Below are positions 17,864 to 26,298 of a stretch of DNA of 63,843 nucleotides, piece after piece (position 1 is the stretch's first letter; the number at the start of each line of letters is the position of its first letter). Source of the DNA: Candidatus Atribacteria bacterium UBA6251 (GTDB taxonomy: Bacteria; Atribacterota; Phoenicimicrobiia; Phoenicimicrobiales; Phoenicimicrobiaceae); NCBI GenBank assembly GCA_002441285.1, contig DJVR01000039.1, forward strand, positions 1 to 63,843, read 5' to 3'. A model generated the notes under the pieces. The model worked only from the letters and a program-made list of their open reading frames with translations. It was not told where the DNA came from and did no database searches. The position numbers and the translations under genes are program-made.

Positions 17864-19621
17864 ATGAAAGATTCTTATCAAATCCCTAAAGAGATTGAAC
17901 AAAGGATAAATTGGTTGCTAATTTTAATAATAATATCTTTTTTATTTTTACTGATTAATCTATGGCATCTACAGATTATAAGAGGAGGAGAATTCCAAGA
18001 AAGGGCAGTAAAAAACTGTATACGTTCTCTGGTCGAAGAAGCTCCTCGTGGGCAAATTTATGATACCCATGGTGAGCTATTGGTCAATAACCGGCCAAAT
18101 GTAATCGTTTCAGTTATTCCTGCTGAGGTAGACAATTTGGAGGATTTAAGTATTAGATTAAGTAAGTTAATTAATCTCCCCAGTGAAGAGATAATAATTA
18201 AAGTTAATAAAAATTTTGAAAATCCCTATAAACCAGTAAAAATTTTCGATGATTGTCCACAACATATTATTATTGAAATTGAGGAAAATAAGGATAAATT
18301 AAAAGGGGTAATCTTAGAGGTTAATCCTCGCAGGAATTATATTTACCAAGAATTAGCGGCTAATTGTCTGGGCTACGTGGGAGAAATCAATAAAGAAGAA
18401 TTAGAAAGATCAGAAAATAGCAATCTTCAGGGTGGAGATATTATTGGGAAAACTGGTTTAGAAAAATATTATGAAGAGTTTTTAAGAGGAGAAAAAGGTG
18501 GTAAAGAAGTAGAAGTAGATGCTTTAGGCAGAGAAGTGGCTACTTTGTTGCGGAAAAAGCCTGTGCCGGGAAATGACTTAATTTTGACTATAGATAAAGA
18601 TTTACAAAGATTTGGGGAAAAATTACTAGCTGGTAAAAAAGGTTCGATTATTTTGAGTAATCCCCAAACTGGTGAAATATTGGCTTTAATTAATCAGCCT
18701 TCCTTTAATCCTAACCTATTTGCAAATATTATTTCTTATGAAGATTGGCAGCGGCTTTCTACTGACCCAAATTACCCCCTTACCAATCGGGCAGTACAGA
18801 ACACCTATCAACCAGGTTCGACCTTTAAAATAGTTACTGGTTTAGCTGCCCTGGAAGAAGGGATTTCTAACTCCACCAGGAAAATCTATTGTTCAGGAAA
18901 ATTTACTTTAAAGGATCAGGTATTTTCCTGCTGGAAAAAGGGAGGGCATGGTAGTTTGAGTTTTGTTGATGCTCTATCTCAATCCTGTAATATCTATTTT
19001 TATATTATGGGAATGGAATTAGGTATTAATAGAATGGAAAAATATATGCAGAAGATGGGATTAGGGGAGGAAATCAGTATTGATTTACCGGAGGTATCAT
19101 CAGGAATAAGACCTTCTGCTCAATGGAAGCAAAGAGAGTTAAATGAAATATGGTTTCCTGGGGATGATATTAATCTATCCATAGGACAAGGATACCTGCT
19201 GGTTTCCCCCTTACAGATGCATAGTATAATTTGTGCAATAGCTACAGAAGGACTTTTTTATAGATTACATTTAGTTAAACAGATTATCTCGGCAGAAGGC
19301 CAGTTGGTACAAAATTTTTCTCCAGTACTTTTACGTCGAATAGATATTTCAAAGGAGACTTTTAAATTGGTAAAAGAAGGTTTACGAGCTACTATTGTAA
19401 AGGGAACTGGTTGGAGGGCAAATTCTAACGAAATTTCTATTGCAGGAAAAACAGGAACAGCTCAGAATCCTCATGGGGAAAACCATGCCTGGTTCGTAGG
19501 TTTTGCCCCTTATGAGAACCCAGAAATCTGTATCACGGTCTTTTTAGAAAATGGAGGAGAAGGGGGAGAAGCTGCTGCCCCCTTAGCCAGGGAAACCCTG
19601 GAATATTACTTTAGAATGTAA
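17864..19621 (+). CDS. mrdA: Penicillin-binding protein 2 (elongasome transpeptidase)
   Basis: A class B PBP that cross-links new peptidoglycan during cell elongation, working with RodA encoded next. One N-terminal membrane anchor lies at residues 18-35, the PBP dimer/pedestal domain follows, and the transpeptidase domain carries the three motifs: S319-T-F-K322, S374-C-N376 and K529-T-G531. Length 585 aa is standard. ATG 17864 follows a weak AT-rich leader. The last codons ATG TAA are supplied by palindrome copy 7, which also abuts the rodA SD. A 285-base gap in front has no obvious gene or strong promoter. Confidence 0.92.
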   Translation: MKDSYQIPKEIEQRINWLLILIIISFLFLLINLWHLQIIRGGEFQERAVKNCIRSLVEEAPRGQIYDTHGELLVNNRPNVIVSVIPAEVDNLEDLSIRLSKLINLPSEEIIIKVNKNFENPYKPVKIFDDCPQHIIIEIEENKDKLKGVILEVNPRRNYIYQELAANCLGYVGEINKEELERSENSNLQGGDIIGKTGLEKYYEEFLRGEKGGKEVEVDALGREVATLLRKKPVPGNDLILTIDKDLQRFGEKLLAGKKGSIILSNPQTGEILALINQPSFNPNLFANIISYEDWQRLSTDPNYPLTNRAVQNTYQPGSTFKIVTGLAALEEGISNSTRKIYCSGKFTLKDQVFSCWKKGGHGSLSFVDALSQSCNIYFYIMGMELGINRMEKYMQKMGLGEEISIDLPEVSSGIRPSAQWKQRELNEIWFPGDDINLSIGQGYLLVSPLQMHSIICAIATEGLFYRLHLVKQIISAEGQLVQNFSPVLLRRIDISKETFKLVKEGLRATIVKGTGWRANSNEISIAGKTGTAQNPHGENHAWFVGFAPYENPEICITVFLENGGEGGEAAAPLARETLEYYFRM

Positions 19622-19650
19622 AAAAAAGTGCCTGGCACTTTTTTTTACAT
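19616..19650. repeat. 35-bp palindrome, copy 7
   Basis: Central T. It holds the mrdA stop codon (ATG TAA at 19616-19621) and is followed directly by TGGAGGGG, the rodA SD. A GTG at 19628 within the palindrome is in frame with rodA but is not a credible start. No further copies were seen in the remaining 44 kb. Confidence 0.9.
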
Positions 19651-19660
19651 TGGAGGGGAA

Positions 19661-20773
19661 ATGAGGGAGAGGTTAGGTAAGTTAACGGAAAATTTGGATT
19701 ATACCCTGCTTATTGCAGTAGTACTACTTTGTTTTTACGGCATTGTAATTCTTTATAGTTCTACCCGCTTTGGTTATGGGGTGGTGGGTGAAAACCCGCT
19801 TTTTTACGTTAAACGACAGTCTTTGTGGATAGCTAGTGGATTCCTGCTTTTGATAATGATTATTCTGGTAGACTACCATAATTTAGAACGTTTTTCTCTG
19901 GCAATCTACATCTTTTCCATTTTATCTTTAATCCTGGTTATTGTGGTGGGAAGGATAACCCATGGTTCTCGAAGATGGTTATATCTGGGGGTTTTTCCTT
20001 TACAACCTTCCGAGTTTGCAAAAATTGCTTTAATTATATTTTTGGCTGATTTTTTATCTAAAAATAAAACTAAAATGGAGAATTTTACCTATTTTTTATT
20101 GCCTTTTTTTTATACCGGTTTGTATATTTTATTAATATTTATGCAGCCAGATCTAGGAACATCTTTAACTTATATAGTGATTCTTATTATTATGTTATTT
20201 GTCGTAGGTAGCAGAATAAAATATTTACTTACTATCTTTCTAGTAACTTTTTCTTCTTTTCCAGTTCTATGGCACTTTTTAAAGGATTATCAAAAAAGAA
20301 GGATATTAGTCTTCCTCAATCCCAATCTTGACCCCCTGGGTAGCGGATATAACGTTATTCAGTCTAAGATTGCTATTGGTTCGGGTGGTCTACTAGGGAA
20401 AGGTATTTTTCAAGGACTACAAAGTCAGTTAAAATTTTTACCAGCGCAACATACTGATTTTATTTTCTCTGTTTTGGGAGAAGAGCTAGGTTTTATAGGA
20501 GCAGTATTGCTACTTTTTCTTTATATTGTAATTATCTGGCGAGGAATTAAAATCGCTCTTGAGGCAAAAGATATCTTTGGGGCTTTATTAGCTACAGGTG
20601 TGGTATCTTTTTTCTTATTTCATATTGTAGTAAATATTGGTATGACTATGGGTATATTACCTGCTACTGGTTTGCCTCTTCCTTTTATAAGCTATGGGGG
20701 AAGTTTTATGTTGACCAACCTGATAGCAGTAGGGTTATTATTAAATGTGCATTTATATAAAATAAAGTGGTAA
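19661..20773 (+). CDS. rodA: Rod shape-determining glycosyltransferase RodA
   Basis: A SEDS-family peptidoglycan polymerase that works with PBP2 in sidewall growth. About ten membrane helices, SRRWLYLG with PSEFAKIALI, QPDLGTSLTY, GLLGKGIFQG, AQHTDFIFSVLGEE and the C-terminal PFISYGGS are the diagnostic SEDS blocks. ATG 19661 gives 370 aa and lies after TGGAGGGG. An upstream extension to GTG 19628 would have to be read from the palindrome and is rejected. It is coupled to mrdA through the palindrome spacer. Confidence 0.93.
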   Translation: MRERLGKLTENLDYTLLIAVVLLCFYGIVILYSSTRFGYGVVGENPLFYVKRQSLWIASGFLLLIMIILVDYHNLERFSLAIYIFSILSLILVIVVGRITHGSRRWLYLGVFPLQPSEFAKIALIIFLADFLSKNKTKMENFTYFLLPFFYTGLYILLIFMQPDLGTSLTYIVILIIMLFVVGSRIKYLLTIFLVTFSSFPVLWHFLKDYQKRRILVFLNPNLDPLGSGYNVIQSKIAIGSGGLLGKGIFQGLQSQLKFLPAQHTDFIFSVLGEELGFIGAVLLLFLYIVIIWRGIKIALEAKDIFGALLATGVVSFFLFHIVVNIGMTMGILPATGLPLPFISYGGSFMLTNLIAVGLLLNVHLYKIKW

Positions 20774-20849
20774 AATAAATAAATAAAGAATAATACAAAA
20801 AATAATTTATTATAATTAAAAAACACCCAAATTAAGGAGAAATATTTTT

Positions 20850-22670
20850 ATGGATAAAAACTGGTTGGAAAAGATGTTGGACCAAGTTGAGAAGCCAGGT
20901 AGATATATAGGTAAAGAATTTAATCAGATCGTGAAAAAAGATCAAGCAGAAATGATTAAAATAGCTCTTGCTTTTCCCGATCTCTACGAGATTGGAATGA
21001 GTTATTTAGGATTTAAAATTTTATATCATATTCTTAATCAGAGGAAAGATGTTTTTGCAGAAAGAGTATTTTCACCAGCAGTGGACTTGGAAAGACTATT
21101 AAGAAAAGAAAAAATTCCTGTTTTTTCCCTGGAGACCTACCGTCCCTTAAATAATTTTGATCTAGTGGGTTTTACTATTCAGCACGAATTATGTTTTACC
21201 AACATTTTGAATCTACTTGAATTAGGGCATATTCCTTTAAAGGCAGAAGATAGAGATGAAAATAGTCCCCTGATTATTGCTGGCGGACCTGGTGCCTTTA
21301 ATCCTGAACCTTTAGTTGATTTTATTGATGCCTTTGTAATTGGTGAAGGCGAAGAAGTGATACTGGAAATAATGGAAATTTATAGGCAATGGAAAAGGCA
21401 GCAGGGTAAAAAAGATGAACTTTTACTCAGATTAACCAAAATTAAAGGGCTTTATGTGCCTTCTTTTTATAGGGTGGAATATAAGGAAGATGGTCGAATT
21501 AAAACTATCGCTCCAACTAAAAAGGAGGTACCTTCTCAGATAAAAAAGAGAATAATTAAAGACTTTGATCAAGCAACTTATCCGATAAAACCCATTGTTC
21601 CTAATCTAGAGGTAGTGCATGATCGGATTACCCTGGAGATCTTGCGAGGATGTACCAGAGGTTGTCGTTTTTGTCAAGCGGGAATGATTTATCGTCCAGT
21701 AAGAGAAAGGTCATTAATCCAACTATTAGAATTATCGGAAAAGACTCTAAAAAATACTGGTTATGAAGAAATTTCTTTATCTTCTTTAAGTTCTACTGAC
21801 TATAGCCAGATAGAAGAGTTAATTAAAAGGATGGTAGATCATTTTGGGGAAAAAGGAGTTGGAGTATCCCTCCCTTCTTTAAGGATTGATACCTTTTCAG
21901 TAAATTTGGCTCAGCAGATACAAAGAGTAAGAAAAGTAGGTCTTACTTTTGCTCCAGAAGTTGGGACAGAAAGATTAAGAAGGGTAATTAATAAGAATGT
22001 TTCGGAGGAAGATTTATTTAGCTCTCTGGAAGCTGCCTTTCAAGCGGGGTGGAGGAGAGTAAAATTGTATTTTATGGTAGGATTGCCCACAGAAACCGAG
22101 GAGGATCTTAGCGGAATAGTAAGGTTGGTTAAAAAGGTAAAATCTTTAGGCAGGAAGATTGCTGGCAAGAAGATGGAGATAAATATTAGTGTTTCGGTCT
22201 TTGTTCCTAAGGCACACACACCTTTTCAATGGGAAGCCCAGGAGAAGATGGAGATCTTAGAACAAAAATTAAGTTTTTTAAGCAGTCAGCTTAAAGAGAG
22301 GCATATTCTGTTTAATTATTCTGATGTCCGAAGGAGCTTTTTAGAAGCTGTTTTTGCTCGGGGGGATAGAAGGTTAGGTAAGGTATTGGAAAAGGCTCAT
22401 CAATTGGGGTGTAAATTTGATTCCTGGCAAGAGCATTTTAATTATGAGAACTGGCAGAAGGCCTTTCGGGATAATCAAATTTCTATGGAATTTTATGCTA
22501 CTCGTGAACGTCAGAAAGACGAAATTTTTCCATGGGAGCATATTTCTACTGGAGTGAAAAGGGAATATTTGTGGCAAGAGAGAGAAAAATCTAAGATAGA
22601 AGAGAGCACTCCAGATTGTCGATTTGATTCTTGTACGAGTTGTGGAGTTTGTGAGAAAGGATTAATTTGA
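20850..22670 (+). CDS. B12-binding/radical SAM protein, TIGR03960 family
   Basis: A 606-aa iron-sulfur enzyme of unknown reaction. A cobalamin-binding-like region comes first (about 35-190, with GGPGAFNPEP and IGEGEE), followed by a radical SAM domain whose cluster motif is C268-x3-C272-x2-C275 (RGCTRGCRFCQAG). The tail has closely spaced cysteines (CTSCGVC) that could hold a second cluster. In clostridial genomes this family sits directly upstream of the DUF2344/TIGR03936 partner and rng, the same order as here. The two genes overlap by one base (TGATG), so their products are probably made in fixed ratio. Start ATG follows AAGGAGA. Confidence 0.85.
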   Translation: MDKNWLEKMLDQVEKPGRYIGKEFNQIVKKDQAEMIKIALAFPDLYEIGMSYLGFKILYHILNQRKDVFAERVFSPAVDLERLLRKEKIPVFSLETYRPLNNFDLVGFTIQHELCFTNILNLLELGHIPLKAEDRDENSPLIIAGGPGAFNPEPLVDFIDAFVIGEGEEVILEIMEIYRQWKRQQGKKDELLLRLTKIKGLYVPSFYRVEYKEDGRIKTIAPTKKEVPSQIKKRIIKDFDQATYPIKPIVPNLEVVHDRITLEILRGCTRGCRFCQAGMIYRPVRERSLIQLLELSEKTLKNTGYEEISLSSLSSTDYSQIEELIKRMVDHFGEKGVGVSLPSLRIDTFSVNLAQQIQRVRKVGLTFAPEVGTERLRRVINKNVSEEDLFSSLEAAFQAGWRRVKLYFMVGLPTETEEDLSGIVRLVKKVKSLGRKIAGKKMEINISVSVFVPKAHTPFQWEAQEKMEILEQKLSFLSSQLKERHILFNYSDVRRSFLEAVFARGDRRLGKVLEKAHQLGCKFDSWQEHFNYENWQKAFRDNQISMEFYATRERQKDEIFPWEHISTGVKREYLWQEREKSKIEESTPDCRFDSCTSCGVCEKGLI

Positions 22671-23461
22671 TGGAAAGAATAATTAGAATTAAATATACTA
22701 AAGAGGGGATGATGAAATATCTTTCACATTTGAATTTAGTACAGATTTTTAGTCGAGCTATAAGAAGAGCTGAACTCCCGGTTAGTATCTCTAATGGATT
22801 TAACCCCCGTTTTCGGATTTCTTTTTGTCCACCTTTACCTTTAGGTATAAATAGCCAAGCGGAATATTTAGATATAAAAGTTATCGAATCAGTAAATTTG
22901 AAAGAGTTACAAAAGAGATTGAATCATGCCTTACCCGAAGGGATAAAGGTAATTAAAGGTAAAGAAATACCTTCTCTTTCTTCTTCTCTAAGTAAAACGA
23001 TTGATTCTGCCCTTTTTATTGTTTTTCTAGACCTGAAACGAAAAAAGAATAATCAACAAGCTGCCATTAACATTAATTCAAATCAAATACTTACCTTGGC
23101 TTCTGAGGAGCAAAAAGATAAAGCGATTAGGAAAAATTTGATCGAGAGGGAAGATAATTATAGATTAATAGAAATTAATCAAGAAATAAGAAATTTTTTA
23201 CAACAAAAAGAAATGATCATAGAGAAATCCAAACCCGAAGGAGTTAAAAGAATAGATATCAGACCTTTCATCTCCATTATGCAAGGTTTAAATTATAAAA
23301 AGGGAGTTTTAGAATTAAAATTACACTTAAAAATAGGTCCCCAGGGGAATATTAATCCTTGTTCTTTGGTGGAATACTGGTTAAATCAATCACCTTATCA
23401 GGGAGAAATAATTCAGATTTATCGCCAGGAGTTATATAGACAGGGTAGAGCAGTAATGTAA
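22670..23461 (+). CDS. Radical SAM-associated protein, TIGR03936/DUF2344
   Basis: A 263-aa partner of the radical SAM protein just upstream. The N-terminal block IRIKYTKEGMMKYLSHLN, SNGFNPRFRISF and PLPLGINSQAEYLDI are typical of DUF2344. No catalytic residues are recognised. ATG 22670 overlaps the preceding TGA, indicating translational coupling. The function of the pair is not known; the persistent link to ribonuclease G and ribosomal protein genes suggests RNA or ribosome modification, which is inference only. Confidence 0.85.
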   Translation: MERIIRIKYTKEGMMKYLSHLNLVQIFSRAIRRAELPVSISNGFNPRFRISFCPPLPLGINSQAEYLDIKVIESVNLKELQKRLNHALPEGIKVIKGKEIPSLSSSLSKTIDSALFIVFLDLKRKKNNQQAAININSNQILTLASEEQKDKAIRKNLIEREDNYRLIEINQEIRNFLQQKEMIIEKSKPEGVKRIDIRPFISIMQGLNYKKGVLELKLHLKIGPQGNINPCSLVEYWLNQSPYQGEIIQIYRQELYRQGRAVM

Positions 23462-23675
23462 AAGATTTTGGTAAATTGTTTTATTTTCTAGTGATAAAAT
23501 TAACTTAGTGTCAGGTAGGATAGTGAGCTTAGATTAGATAAGAAATTCGTTTTTATAATTTTTTTATCTTAAAATTATGATTTAATACCTTCCTTTTTCT
23601 CCCGCTTTATCTTTACTATTTATTTTATTTGGGTTAATATATATAAGAAGTAGATTTCAAAAAAAGACGAAAATT

Positions 23676-23691
23676 TATCTTGATCAAGATA
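23676..23691. promoter_or_regulatory. 16-bp perfect palindrome upstream of rng
   Basis: TATCTTGATCAAGATA is perfectly symmetric and lies 45 bases ahead of the rng start in a 275-base gap that otherwise shows nothing. It could be an operator for a dimeric regulator. No regulator is identified. Confidence 0.35.
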
Positions 23692-23736
23692 TAAAATTAA
23701 TGAAAAGAGAAGCAGATTTGGGAGATTAGAATATAA

Positions 23737-25263
23737 ATGAATAAAAAAGTATTAATTGATATCGGTTTAACTGAAGAGAGGGCAGCAATAATCGAAGGAG
23801 GAAGATTAGTAGAGATCCATATTGAAAGGATAGAAGACGATAAGATTGTGGGAAATATCTACAAAGGGAGAGTAATTAACGTTCTCCCTGGAATTGAAGC
23901 TGCCTTTATAGATATAGGTACAGAAAAAAACGCTTTTTTACATATCAATAATGAGCCGATGGATGATGAGATATCTAATCTGAAGGAAGAAGAAGCATCT
24001 TCCTCAACTTCTCTACCAGAAAAGAAAAAGGTCAAAGCTGGTCAGGAGCTTATCGTTCAGGTAGTCAAAGAAGCAATTAATCCTAAAGGGGCGAGGGTAA
24101 CTACTACTATTAGCCTTCCAGGAAGATATTTAGTCTTAATGCCCAATAATAATAATATCGGAATTTCTCACCGTATTGAGGGTGAAACAGAAAGAGAGAG
24201 ATTAAAAAAGATTTTGCAACAGATTAAGATAAAAGATATGGGTTTAATTGCTCGAACTGCAGCCTGGGGAAAGGACCTGGAGGAAATTTTACCAGATTTA
24301 GATTTACTTATTCGATTATGGGAAAAGATTAAAAATAGAGCTGATCGGGTGAGGGCACCGATGTTATTGCATGAAGATTTATCCCTTACTTATCGGATTA
24401 TTCGTGACCTTTTTACCGAAGAAGTAGAAGAGATTCTGATCAATTCACCTCTAGAATATGAGAATATTTTGAAGTTTTTAGATAGTCTATCCTTATCTAA
24501 TTTGATTGCTCGGGTATCATTATACCAGGGAGAAAAGCCGATCTTTGAACAATACAATATTGAAAAAGAGATCGAAAAGGCTTTGCAAAAAAAGGTCTGG
24601 TTAAAGTGTGGTGGATATTTAGTTATTGATCAGACTGAAGCCTTAACAGTAATTGATGTAAATACCGGAAAATTTGTAGGAAAACAGGATATGCGTAAAA
24701 CTATTCTTAAAACAAACTTACAGGCAGCAGAAGAACTTGCCTTACAGTTAAGATTGAGAGATATTGGTGGAATAGTGGTAGTAGATTTTATTGATATGGA
24801 TTTCCAGGAAGATCGGGAAAAGGTGATTAAAAAATTGGAAGAAAGCCTGAAAAAAGATAAGACCAAAACCAATATTGTGCAAACTACAGAGCTTGGATTG
24901 GTTGAGCTAACTCGGAAAAGAGCTAGGAGAGATCTGGAAAATATGTTACGCACATCCTGCCCTTATTGTGGAGGGACAGGAAGAGTATTATCCAATGAAA
25001 CGGTTGGCAATATGGTTCTCCGGCGGTTAGAGGAGTTATGTAAAACTACTCGAGCAGAGGCTATTCTATTAGCTGTTCACCCACAGGTAGAATTAAATCT
25101 ATCTGGGCCTAAAATGTTATTAATAAAACAATTAGAAAAAGAGAATCGAAAGAGTATTTATATTGTTTCTTCAAAAGATATTCATATGGAAAAGATTGAA
25201 GTGGTAGCAGTAGGTAGATTAAAGGAAGTGAAAAAGATTAAGAAGATGGTTCAAAAAGATTAA
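23737..25263 (+). CDS. rng: Ribonuclease E/G family protein
   Basis: An endoribonuclease for rRNA processing and mRNA turnover. The S1 RNA-binding segment spans about residues 38-120 (GNIYKGRVINVLPGIEAAFIDI), interrupted by a charged insert near 85-100. The catalytic core contains the metal-site blocks TVIDVNTGKF and VVDFIDM, and the zinc-link cysteines appear in CPYCGGTGR. Length 508 aa matches RNase G or the catalytic part of RNase E. No C-terminal scaffold is present. It is followed by rplU and rpmA, as in many Clostridia. The SD is poor (GGGAG at distance). The preceding palindrome may regulate it. Confidence 0.9.
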   Translation: MNKKVLIDIGLTEERAAIIEGGRLVEIHIERIEDDKIVGNIYKGRVINVLPGIEAAFIDIGTEKNAFLHINNEPMDDEISNLKEEEASSSTSLPEKKKVKAGQELIVQVVKEAINPKGARVTTTISLPGRYLVLMPNNNNIGISHRIEGETERERLKKILQQIKIKDMGLIARTAAWGKDLEEILPDLDLLIRLWEKIKNRADRVRAPMLLHEDLSLTYRIIRDLFTEEVEEILINSPLEYENILKFLDSLSLSNLIARVSLYQGEKPIFEQYNIEKEIEKALQKKVWLKCGGYLVIDQTEALTVIDVNTGKFVGKQDMRKTILKTNLQAAEELALQLRLRDIGGIVVVDFIDMDFQEDREKVIKKLEESLKKDKTKTNIVQTTELGLVELTRKRARRDLENMLRTSCPYCGGTGRVLSNETVGNMVLRRLEELCKTTRAEAILLAVHPQVELNLSGPKMLLIKQLEKENRKSIYIVSSKDIHMEKIEVVAVGRLKEVKKIKKMVQKD

Positions 25264-25320
25264 GGATTTTTAATTTTTCCTTGATGCTTAATTGAAATGA
25301 TAAATTCTTAGTGAGATTAT

Positions 25321-25348
25321 TTGACAATAGACAGTGTTTATGTTAAAT
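25321..25348 (+). promoter_or_regulatory. Predicted rplU promoter
   Basis: Consensus -35 TTGACA (25321-25326), a 16-base spacer and -10 TTAAAT (25343-25348), with TG directly before the -10. This would start a leader of about 120 bases ahead of ribosomal protein L21. Confidence 0.5.
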
Positions 25349-25349
25349 T

Positions 25350-25456
25350 CTATTAATGTCCGTTGGTTACCGCTCAGGATGGGTCAGTTTAAAAATAATT
25401 AACTGAGTTGGATTATTAAGGTTAATTATTTACCTATTTCTGGCGAGTCTATTAAA
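25350..25456 (+). ncRNA. Possible L21 leader (autoregulatory 5' UTR)
   Basis: The rplU transcript would carry about 110 leader bases before GAGGAGG at 25458-25464. The middle contains a G/C-rich patch unlike the surroundings (CCGTTGGTTACCGCTCAGG) and a hairpin CAGTT...AACTG near 25386-25407. L21 operons in Firmicutes are known to have such leaders. I could not fold it, so identity with that class is inference. Confidence 0.35.
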
Positions 25457-25474
25457 AGAGGAGGAATACTGAAA

Positions 25475-25786
25475 ATGCAGGCAGTTATTGCCACCGGAGG
25501 AAAACAATACTGGGTGAAAGAAGGAGACATTATTAAGGTTGAGAAAATTCCACTAGAAAAAGGCGAGATAGTAGAATTTGACCAAGTTTTAATGGTGAAT
25601 AAAGATGGAGAATATATTGTTGGCCAACCTTTAGTGGAAAAAGCGAAGGTTACCGGTAAGGTTATTCGACAGGGCAAAGCTAAAAAGATCATTGTCTTTA
25701 AATATAAAGCTAAAACTAGATATAGAAAAAAAACCGGGCACAGACAACCTTTTACTGAAGTCTTAATTAAAGAAATTAAATTATAA
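25475..25786 (+). CDS. rplU: 50S ribosomal protein L21
   Basis: A component of the large ribosomal subunit that binds 23S rRNA. Length 103 aa, with the characteristic ATGGKQYWVKEGD N-terminus, GEIVEFDQVLMV and the basic C-terminal KTRYRKKTGHRQPFT. Strong SD GAGGAGG precedes ATG. The ysxB (Prp protease) gene commonly found between rplU and rpmA in Firmicutes is absent; only 126 non-coding bases separate them. Confidence 0.95.
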   Translation: MQAVIATGGKQYWVKEGDIIKVEKIPLEKGEIVEFDQVLMVNKDGEYIVGQPLVEKAKVTGKVIRQGKAKKIIVFKYKAKTRYRKKTGHRQPFTEVLIKEIKL

Positions 25787-25848
25787 GCATTATTAACCTG
25801 AAAAGAATGGTAAAATAGTTTTTTTGTTTATAAATTATCAAAACAAAA

Positions 25849-25877
25849 TTGGTAATAATTTAAAATTATGATATAAT
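25849..25877 (+). promoter_or_regulatory. Predicted rpmA promoter
   Basis: TTGGTA (25849-25854), 17-base spacer, TATAAT (25872-25877). It gives L27 its own transcription start in addition to read-through from rplU. Confidence 0.45.
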
Positions 25878-25912
25878 TAATTTACCTAATATTAGGTGGG
25901 CGAGGTGATATT

Positions 25913-26173
25913 ATGGCACACAAAAAAGGTCAGGGATCAGCGAAGAATGGTAGAGATAGCAAAGCAAAAAGATTGGGAGTAAAGAGATTTGAAGGTCAAT
26001 TAGTCAAAGCAGGAACTATTTTAGTTCGGCAGAGAGGTACCCGCATCCTTCCAGGAGAAAATGTAGGCCGAGGAAGTGATGACACTCTTTTTGCCTTGAA
26101 AGAAGGATTTGTATCCTTTGAAAGAAAAGGAAAGGATAGAAAAAAGGTTTGCATTTTTACTGAGAAAGTTTAG
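25913..26173 (+). CDS. rpmA: 50S ribosomal protein L27
   Basis: A large-subunit protein whose flexible N-terminus reaches the peptidyl-transferase centre. The 86-aa protein starts MAHKKGQGSAKNGRDS, the mature form found in E. coli. It lacks the cleavable N-terminal extension of many Firmicutes, which agrees with the missing Prp protease gene. RLGVKRFEGQLVKAG and LPGENVGRGSDDTLFA are family-typical. It is followed by a strong intrinsic terminator. Confidence 0.95.
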   Translation: MAHKKGQGSAKNGRDSKAKRLGVKRFEGQLVKAGTILVRQRGTRILPGENVGRGSDDTLFALKEGFVSFERKGKDRKKVCIFTEKV

Positions 26174-26206
26174 TTCGCCAAAATTATTGGAAAATAAATG
26201 GTGAAG

Positions 26207-26240
26207 CCCTGAGTTTTTCTTTAGAAACTCAGGGTTTTTT
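26207..26240 (+). terminator. Intrinsic terminator after rpmA
   Basis: Ten-base perfect stem CCCTGAGTTT / AAACTCAGGG with an 8-base loop, followed by TTTTTT (26235-26240). It separates the L21-L27 unit from obgE, which begins 58 bases later. Confidence 0.9.
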
Positions 26241-26298
26241 AGTATACTAAAAATAACAAAAAATTAACTCTGGAGCTTAAAGATTTAAGGAGTAAGCT

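Noticed and set aside
17606..17902. Minus-strand 98-codon hydrophobic frame between the permease and mrdA
   Set aside because: It overlaps the mrdA start, has no SD or family resemblance, and its Leu/Ile/Phe composition is what AT-rich DNA gives by chance.
1256..19650. The seven palindromes as a CRISPR array
   Set aside because: Copies are 1-8 kb apart with whole genes between them, so they are dispersed elements.
19628..19660. Upstream GTG extension of rodA
   Set aside because: The extension would be translated from the palindrome itself; ATG 19661 has a strong SD and matches usual RodA N-termini.
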